Below, one piece after another: positions 56,700 through 64,000 of a stretch of DNA of 64,000 nucleotides. Under the pieces are notes generated by a model. The model worked only from the letters and a program-made list of their open reading frames with translations, was not told where the DNA came from and did not search any database. Both the position numbers and the translations under genes were made by a program. This DNA comes from Megaustenia siamemsis (taxonomy: Eukaryota > Mollusca > Gastropoda > Stylommatophora > Ariophantidae): NCBI GenBank assembly GCA_032433765.1, contig JAVIAB010000092.1:60314626-60378625 (forward strand), in the 5' to 3' direction. Each line of letters begins with the position of its first letter. Position 1 is the stretch's first letter.

Positions 56700-57914
56700 A
56701 TAAAGAGTATGTAGCAATGATAAATGGTTTTATGGCTAAGGTAGAGGTGAACTAAACTTTGACGATAACCGCATCCAAAGATGAATGAATATCTATTGTA
56801 ATCACCCTACACTTTTTCCAATTATTTATTCTAGTCCTTTTATGTACTTTTATAATTCTGCATTATTACATGTTAAATTATTATTTTGCATCATTACATT
56901 TGCTATTATTATTTTGTGCTATTTTTTGAGCAATTGTATGCATGAGGTTTTATTAAATGTTTATGAAGACCTAGTTTGCTGAAGTTTTATTAATTATTTT
57001 GTTTCACTGGTAGTTTAAAAAAAAAAATATTACTGCGTGTTTAAAATGTCTTTATTTCTCTCCCTCTTTCTCACCCCCCCACACACACACACACACGCTC
57101 ACACACACGCACGTACTATGATATATGATACACATACATATATAAATACCATAAAAACACAAGCTCCTATACAAATAAGAAATTCGATAACATATTTTGT
57201 AATCTAATCAACTTGAGGGGCACACACAAACATTAAATGAAGGGAAGTGTAGGTCGTGCTATTTATATTCTTTATATGGGATTCCTCTTTCGTCACCCAC
57301 ATGGGGTCGAAAAACTGACACATAATACGGCTGGCAACATCCTGTGGGATTTCTAAAGAAAGACAACATGGGGGCTCAAGTAATCGCCATATGCACTTGC
57401 GACCTGCAATAGAGCGCAGAGAAAACGAGTGGTACTATCTCGGTAGCCTTCAGTAATTGCTGATAATGCAGAGTAACATCGTTCTGCCCTTCAGCTTAAA
57501 GGTTGCTGCATACAAACCGCGTGTGCTGAGTACGAAAGTTATTGAAGCGTGGTCTACATGATCCACTAGGACAAAAATTTATGGAAATTTATGGAAAAAC
57601 ATCTCACAAATAATATAATTAAATTAATTTTACGGAAACTGGCCACGCAAGGAGAACAATGAATTGAATTGCCAAAGATGTTTCATAGTATCCTGATTTC
57701 TATCATGCCCAGTCTCTTCCGTTAAATTAGTTCTTATTCTTCGTTTTACATTATAGTGTTTACACAGATACATGCGTTTAAAGAATTTGACTTGTTTGAA
57801 GTTCCTCTTTAGCAATATGCGGTTCTGATTGTAATGTCCTTGGACCAATGTTACCTTTGCTGGCAATATATAGAATAATCCTATATGTTCTGAAGTTTTA
57901 TTATTTAGCCTACG
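56700..57914. other. Hydrolase intron with a CA-repeat; otherwise unassigned
   Basis: A short (AC)n run with CCCCCCC lies at about 57076-57112. No exon or repeat family recognised. Confidence 0.35.
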
Positions 57915-58203
57915 TACGTGCAGTGATAGGGAGCCGCGATAGCTCAGTGGTTAGTGAACTGGACTACCACGGACAAGGGGTAGGGTTCGATCCCAACCGA
58001 TGGCTTCCGGGTTCACCCAGCCTTAAATGGGTACCGGATTTTTTTTTCAGGGAAAGTAAAGCAGCACGGGCGTAGTACTGACCACATTACCCCAAAAATC
58101 ATGTGCTGAAGGTCTGTAAAATATAGGGTCACTAACACACCATATTTCCCTAAACGCCACTTGGCGTGACGGGGGTACTTTACTTTTTTACTTACGTGCA
58201 GTG
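57915..58203 (+). mobile_element. tRNA-derived SINE, family S1, with target duplication
   Basis: TACGTGCAGTG at 57915-57925 and 58193-58203. Full length with A box TAGCTCAGTGGTTAG, B box GGTTCGATCCC, CGCCACTTGGCG and an ACTTTACTTT-type tail. One of the best preserved copies. Confidence 0.94.
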
Positions 58204-59266
58204 GTGCATATGACAGTAAAGTATTTGAATTTTACTCAGATTCCTATGGCCCAATATAAGACTAAAATTAGTTATCTATTACTTACAGAGAATAGACGAA
58301 TTTCCAAAATACATCTTATATATGAGAAGTTGAACTATGACAATGAACAAAAGAAAGATACGAAATGCTGTTACTTGGGAAAAGGAAACTGCTGATAGTA
58401 GGGGAACTTCCTCTAACATTTTCTGCAACTTTATTTATATTATCTGACTACGCTTCATGAAGAGAGACGGCTAGAGGGTAAACTTTGGTCGACACGTCTA
58501 TGGCATTTCTTGAGATTTCTGTTTCTTTCTCATTTTAACACTTCCAACGACTACCATAGCTCCGACATCTGAGTTACATGTTCCATTTTTATAATGATCG
58601 CAGTACAGACTGACTTTGAAATCTTCTTGTAGTCCGTACAGAATCATTCTCTTCTCATTGTATTAATATTGTCATGTAATAAATAAATATTTTATATTTT
58701 TTTTTCTGTGTACCTTATTTATTTCTTTAATATTTTTTTTCTTTTTTGAAAATCTTCGTTTCAATTTTGAGATTCAATTTAATTATCTATACTCTATATT
58801 ATTGCTTATCAAGTCACTTACTAACTAATATTTTTTTTGCGTTTATGTCTTTAGACCCGGTAGTAAAAGTACACGTTTATTTTTGTAATTAATTAATAAT
58901 TTATATCTTATTAATTGTTTCTAGTTGTATTTATTACACTCTTGTTTGTTATATTTTCCCACCCCAAAAGACTATTTGCCACACACACAACAACTGAAAC
59001 TTGAGGCTTCAGACAAGAAAACCGTTGTCGGGGAGTTTAGGCCAGTAATTTAGAACCGGGGTATTATGAACACATGAGACCACAGGATATTTCAGGGGGA
59101 GGAGGGGAGCAAAGATTGTCCACCCTTGTGATACATATGTCACTAAATAAGTTATTATGTGACACAAGTAATTAGTTATTACAATACAATTGCTCCTTCC
59201 TACTTTCAGTACATAAGTCATGCGATAAGTAATATTCCTTGTTCGATACAAACGAAATAAACTTAC
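58204..59266. other. Hydrolase intron, nothing recognised
   Basis: AT-rich, with T runs at 58690-58745. No exon or repeat recognised. Confidence 0.35.
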
Positions 59267-59379
59267 CAAGTCCTGAAATAACCTGCTCTAGATCGGCCAA
59301 CAGTTTGGGCACAATATAGTCATCTATATTAGGGGGTTTACTAGACTCGTTGTATCCCCTTTGATCAATAGCCACAACT
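59267..59379 (-). CDS. Epoxide hydrolase, exon 2 of the visible set
   Basis: Acceptor TTCATTCGGCAG, donor G before gtaagttt. It enters with one base completing Arg and leaves with one base of Gly. Encodes RVVAIDQRGYNESSKPPN and IDDYIVPKLLADLEQVISGL. Matches the EPHX4 stretch RVVALDLRGYGETDAP to ILDSLG, between the HGFPE and HDWGG motifs of the alpha/beta-hydrolase core. Confidence 0.93.
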
Positions 59380-60031
59380 CTGCCGAATGAAATTAACGGG
59401 TTACACATTATGAAAGGTAATATGTTACATAGTTTTAATCATTTTAATAATAGTCTATAAATATAAACAATATTTTAGAATAAAAACTTCAAGAGCACAA
59501 TATACATTACAGAAGTATATTTGCAAGAGAAATTAGATGTCTTCGAAAAAAAAATATTTAATGTTTCAATAAAAGATCGAACGAGTTATGTAGATATAAG
59601 GAAATTAAGAGCAAGAATAACACCAGCCATTAATTACACCGAGAATTTACTATAAATGATTTGGGCATGATGTAACATGTCTACCTGCAAATCAAGCATT
59701 AACATGCAAACAAAGGAGATAAAGCTAATCACAAACGATATTCAAGCAAAATATCTGACGTCATACGTCTTGTGTGAGACGAACAAAAGAGCAACTTCAA
59801 GAACATGAATTGTTCGTGGAAGCTGAGAGGTAAAAGAGGACAGAGAACAAGATAATTAGTACAAGAAAAGTGTGAGTATCTTGGTAGATGATGGAGACGA
59901 GCTAGCAGCCACATTCTCTGAATCAAAACGTTAAGTTTCATTGACAACGTCGGTAGTTTACTATGTAACTTTTTCTAAGGGCAACAAATTCAACAAACAG
60001 AGCGTTATTCCCAGTTTATGTAATACTTTAC
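59380..60031. other. Hydrolase intron, nothing recognised
   Basis: AT-rich; no repeat family or frame identified. Confidence 0.35.
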
Positions 60032-60156
60032 CTGTAATCCTTCTGGAACTCTCTAATCTGGTACCTCCACGAGTACCAAAACTCAGGGAATCCATGTACA
60101 AAAAGCATGAGTGGTTTGTCTTCTGGCCCGCTTGCTACGTAATGTATGCGAACATC
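60032..60156 (-). CDS. Epoxide hydrolase, exon 1 of the visible set (oxyanion-hole motif)
   Basis: After a GTATTGTCAG acceptor it reads [20 protein letters not shown] and [20 protein letters not shown], ending TAC AG before gtaaag; the next exon supplies the A of Arg. HGFPE is the family oxyanion-hole motif and [13 protein letters not shown] is nearly the human EPHX4 sequence. The exon starts in phase 0. The N-terminal membrane anchor and start codon must lie upstream (above 60156), but I found no convincing first exon to the window end. Confidence 0.94.
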
Positions 60157-60349
60157 CTGACAATACAAAGCCCATGAATGTTTAAATAATGATAGTGTTT
60201 ATATAAGAGTGTGTAACAAAACGGGTCACATGCTTTAAATTTGTAGTTTGTAAAATTGGTCACATTATTTAAAAAACCTGGCCTTGATATTAAACAAATA
60301 GTTTATGCGCTGAATCAAATCGTTTTTTAATTCGTTTTACTTAAACTAA

Positions 60350-60675
60350 CATCCATTAACACCATCATAACCACCAATAACCATCATAACCATCATAACC
60401 ACCAAACACCATCATAACCACCAATCACCATCGTAATCACCATCATAACCACCAATCACCATCATAACCATCAATCACAATCATAACCACCAATCACCAT
60501 CATAACCACCAATCACCATCATAACCACCATCATAACCACCAATCACCATCATAACCACCAATCACCATCATAACCACCAATCACCATCATAACCACCAA
60601 TCACCATCATAACCACCAATCACCATCATAACCACCAATCACCATCATAACCACCAATCACCATCATAATCACCA
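60350..60675. repeat. Tandem repeat, 19-bp unit
   Basis: The unit CACCATCATAACCACCAAT is repeated with near-perfect 19-bp spacing from about 60440 to 60670. A less regular CACCATCATAAC array precedes it. Confidence 0.92.
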
Positions 60676-60679
60676 TACA

Positions 60680-60835
60680 AAAGGTCGGGGTTCGATCCCG
60701 TTCGACGGCACACAGCCATAAATTGATACCAGATTTTTCTGGAAAATAAAGACGCCACTGATTGTGGATGGGCACAAATTATGGACATTAAAACCACATT
60801 ACCTAAACACCAGGGCGTGATGAAGTTGTATCTTT
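60680..60835 (+). mobile_element. 5'-truncated SINE related to S1
   Basis: Starts at the B box (GGGGTTCGATCCC), then a body TTGATACCAGATTTTTC and AAATAAAGACG, and ends ACACCAGGGCGTGATG. It follows the S1 layout with many changes. The tandem repeat lies immediately upstream. Confidence 0.65.
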
Positions 60836-61283
60836 TCTGTCTGATGTATCAGTTTAATTCTGGACTTTCCTCCAAAAACACTGCTACAGTAACCTTGTTA
60901 TAATACAAACACGTCGGGACATTTTCTTTCCAGAAGCAAACTTCTGACAAACTACAAACATTGAACCAAACCAGAAGAGACTGTAGGACTACAACTATCT
61001 TAATTTTGGTGCAAAAAGTGAAATGAATGGTAGTAAGTGAGATATTAAATTTAAGGGAACATAAAATACATTTCGACATCGAGACAACATGCTTTCTTGA
61101 GAAAAGAGCTGCATGTGAGCCGATCGCTTGCACAAACTGCATTAACATTTATGCAGACAGAAAAGGGGTCATCAGAGATGATAATAAAGAACAATATAAT
61201 AGTAATCATACAGCCTAGACATTATTGTCAAATATAACAATAGGAGGAATTTAAGTAAAGTAAAAAAAAAAATTAAAGAGCGC

Positions 61284-61525
61284 CCGTCACGCCAAGTGGC
61301 GTATAGGGAATATGGTGTTAGTGACTATATATTTTACAGACCTTCAGCACATGATTTTTGGGGTAATGTGGTCGGTATTACGCCCGTGCCGCTTTACTTT
61401 CCCAGAAAAAATCCGGTACCCATTAAAGGCTGGGTAAACCTGGAAGCCGTCGGTTGGGATCGAACCCTACCTCTTGTCCTTTCTAGTCCAGTTCTCTAAC
61501 CACTGAGCTATCGCGGCTTCCCATG
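61284..61525 (-). mobile_element. tRNA-derived SINE, family S1
   Basis: The complement starts GGGAAGCCGCGATAGCTCAG. It has A and B boxes (GGTTCGATCCC) and ends at CGCCACTTGGCGTGACGGGC. A (TA)n run lies just to its right. Confidence 0.9.
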
Positions 61526-61539
61526 TTGGTAATAATGAC

Positions 61540-61548
61540 GACCAAAAA

Positions 61549-61594
<46 letters not shown>
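61540..61594. repeat. Poly(A) and (TA)n microsatellite
   Basis: A13 followed by about 18 TA dinucleotides. Confidence 0.95.
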
Positions 61595-61886
61595 CGCCCT
61601 TTATATCAATTTATCAATAGACATTTTTATCTACCCAGCGGTGTACTTGAAAACATTCATTAATGTTGACGTAACAACTGGAACATAGCAACTCCTATTT
61701 CTACAGTGAACATATACGATAGCGGCAGAACAGAACCTCTGATGACCATATCACCTGTGTGTAGTGTGTAGCTCAAGCAATAGAACATGATTTCCGAGCG
61801 AAATAAACATGCTCTTTTGGTTTACTTAGGTTTATAATAAGTATATAATAAATATATAATAAATATAAAATAAATATACAATAAGC

Positions 61887-62162
61887 ACATAATAAAGTAG
61901 CCGCGATAGCTCAGTGGTTAGTGAACTGGACTACAAAGGACAAGGGGTAGGGCTCGATCCCAACCTACGGCTTCCTTGTTCACCCAGATTTTAATGGGTA
62001 CCGGATTTTTTTCTGGGAAAGTAAAACGGCATGGGCGTAATACCGACTACCTTACCCCAAAAATCATGTGCTGAAGGTCTGTAAAATTTATGGTCACAAA
62101 CACCATATTTCCCTATACGCCACTTGGCGTGACGGTGGCTCTTTACTTTACATAATAAAGTA
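61887..62162 (+). mobile_element. tRNA-derived SINE, family S1, with 13-bp target duplication
   Basis: ACATAATAAAGTA at 61887-61899 and 62150-62162. Starts GCCGCGATAGCTCAGTGG; B box GGCTCGATCCC; ends CACTTGGCGTGACGGTGGC. The surrounding TATATAATAAAG-type repeats continue on both sides. Confidence 0.93.
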
Positions 62163-62433
62163 CATAATAAAGTATATAATAAAGTATATAATAAGTATAT
62201 AATGAAGTATATTGTAAAGTATGAAAAAGTGAGGGTGGTGGTGTGAAATTGAAGAAATTCAGTAAAACGCGTTGAAGAAGATAGAAATCGGTTAGGGTTC
62301 GCATGAAAGCGGAACTGTTAGAATACAGGTAATTGGATAGAACAGCAGAAAATCTAATTAAGCAAGAGCTGTTCAAAGAAGAATTGTGTCACAACACTGG
62401 TCCCTATGTCCATAAATGAAATAACTGGTGATC

Positions 62434-62991
<558 letters not shown>

Positions 62992-63699
62992 ACAATTTTA
63001 TTTCAGCAGACGTGATAATGTGGACGTCAAAAAAAGAAAACGGAAGAGAAAAAATCATTAGCCACTGCAAACAGTAGAATGTAGCAGACCCTTTATTACC
63101 TGGAGGAGTGGGTAAGGAGTGGTTTCTTAAAATTGTGAATATAAAGCACACACACTAAGGTTTTTCATTGTCAAATAACATACAGTATATCTCAAACCTA
63201 CACGCTTCATCTGGACAACATATTAACATCCATTTGACAGGGGAAAATCATTTATAGTGAACAAGTATGGTACTAAACATGAACAACCCAAAAAGTAAAA
63301 GGAAAATTGAAGCCACAAATTAATTTTAAAAAGTTATTCACGGGAGGGGTAATCGTGCGGGTCACAGAGTAAGGTACTGCAAACAGCAGCAAAATCAAAA
63401 AGTTGAGATCAACGAACTCTAAGACTAAAGCAATGGGATCAACGCTTAAAATTGAGCTGGATAGAATTACATTACAGCTAACGGGAAAAAAAAATATGCG
63501 ACAGCATAACTAAACAACAAACAGGCATATTCAGAAGTTTCACTGATACCTCTATGCACAGTGTCGTTTGCGGAGATGATGTTAGTAGCTATAGCATCAC
63601 TGAAAGGCTTTTCTGCTACTTGTACTTCTGGGAGTGATGAAACTCGCAACATAGCAAGGGAATGAGGAAAACAATCTCTGACAGTTACGATTACAATTG
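62992..63699. other. Unassigned, upstream side of the hydrolase gene
   Basis: No first exon of the hydrolase, promoter or repeat family could be recognised here. Confidence 0.35.
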
Positions 63700-63839
63700 A
63701 TGAAGGATTCATCATCATCATCGTGTGCCTTCTCCGCAACGAAGGTTGGCTACCATGGATCGCCATTCTACTGTTTCTTGCTTTGATGGTGCAGGCTGTC
63801 CTTGATTGACTTGTCCATCTTTTGATGTTATGAAGGATT
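63700..63839 (-). mobile_element. 120-bp LINE 3' end, family X, with target duplication
   Basis: ATGAAGGATT at 63700-63709 and 63830-63839 flanks 63710-63829. The insert is the family X terminus with CATCATCATCATC and the conserved GTTGGCTACCATGG stretch. Confidence 0.9.
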
Positions 63840-64000
63840 ATAGAGTAGTATAAACAGGTATATGGATTGATGGATTATAGAGTAGTATAAACAGATATAT
63901 GGATTGATGGATTATAGAGTAGTATAAACAGATATATGGATAGATGGATTATAGAGTAGTATAAACAGATATATGGATAGATGGATTATAGAGTAGTATA
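63835..64000. repeat. Tandem repeat, about 37-bp unit, running off the window
   Basis: At least four copies of a unit like GGATTATAGAGTAGTATAAA plus CAGATATATGGATAGAT. It begins within the target repeat of the adjacent LINE fragment and continues to the window end. Confidence 0.9.

Overview
This is AT-rich animal nuclear DNA. Two multi-exon genes with very large introns sit in a landscape dominated by retrotransposons. The families seen are RTE/CR1-like LINEs, RNase H-bearing I-group LINEs, a Penelope-like element, several tRNA-derived SINEs and a SINE with a 4-bp repeat tail. Together with an invertebrate-like ADP-dependent glucokinase and an EPHX3/4-type epoxide hydrolase, this suggests a lophotrochozoan, perhaps a gastropod mollusc. 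The species cannot be fixed from the sequence.

Genes. The plus strand carries the 3' part of ADP-dependent glucokinase (ADPGK). A penultimate exon lies at 4223-4377 and a long terminal exon with the catalytic GLGD motif at 17891-18436. A second, diverged copy of the start of the terminal exon lies between them at 5934-6044. The minus strand carries an alpha/beta-hydrolase epoxide hydrolase in five exons: 60032-60156, 59267-59379, 54619-54787, 43241-43413 and 40376-40647. Their phases join cleanly and the oxyanion-hole, nucleophile, acid and histidine motifs are all present. Its first exon(s) lie beyond the recognised part. The two genes converge tail to tail across about 21.5 kb of repeat-rich DNA.

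Mobile DNA, left to right. 0.5-3.9 kb: decayed LINEs. 6.2-7.8 kb: a LINE nested in a LINE. 9.3-10.5 kb: a Penelope-like endonuclease fragment. 11.5-15.3 kb: a nearly intact endonuclease/RT/RNase H LINE. 19.7-21.9 kb: a minisatellite, a miniature LINE derivative and a pogo/Tigger-type MITE. 26-27.8 kb: a LINE endonuclease relic and a dispersed repeat. 28.06-31.25 kb: a full-length RTE-like element with target duplications. 34.2-35.2 kb: a truncated sister copy of it. 35-44 kb: LINE fragments and SINEs. 44.04-44.47 kb: a 50-bp minisatellite. 44.6-49.1 kb: an I-group LINE broken by two SINEs. 50-64 kb: LINE 3' ends, SINEs and simple repeats.

How the parts work together. The RTE-like element and a 262-bp SINE family share their 3' terminal sequence, including a small hairpin and an (ATAG)n tail, which fits a LINE-SINE mobilisation pair. 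The I-group LINE at 44.6-49.1 kb has an internally deleted miniature relative at 20.25-20.59 kb that keeps only its two ends. Many insertions still have readable target-site duplications, so the order of events can be followed.
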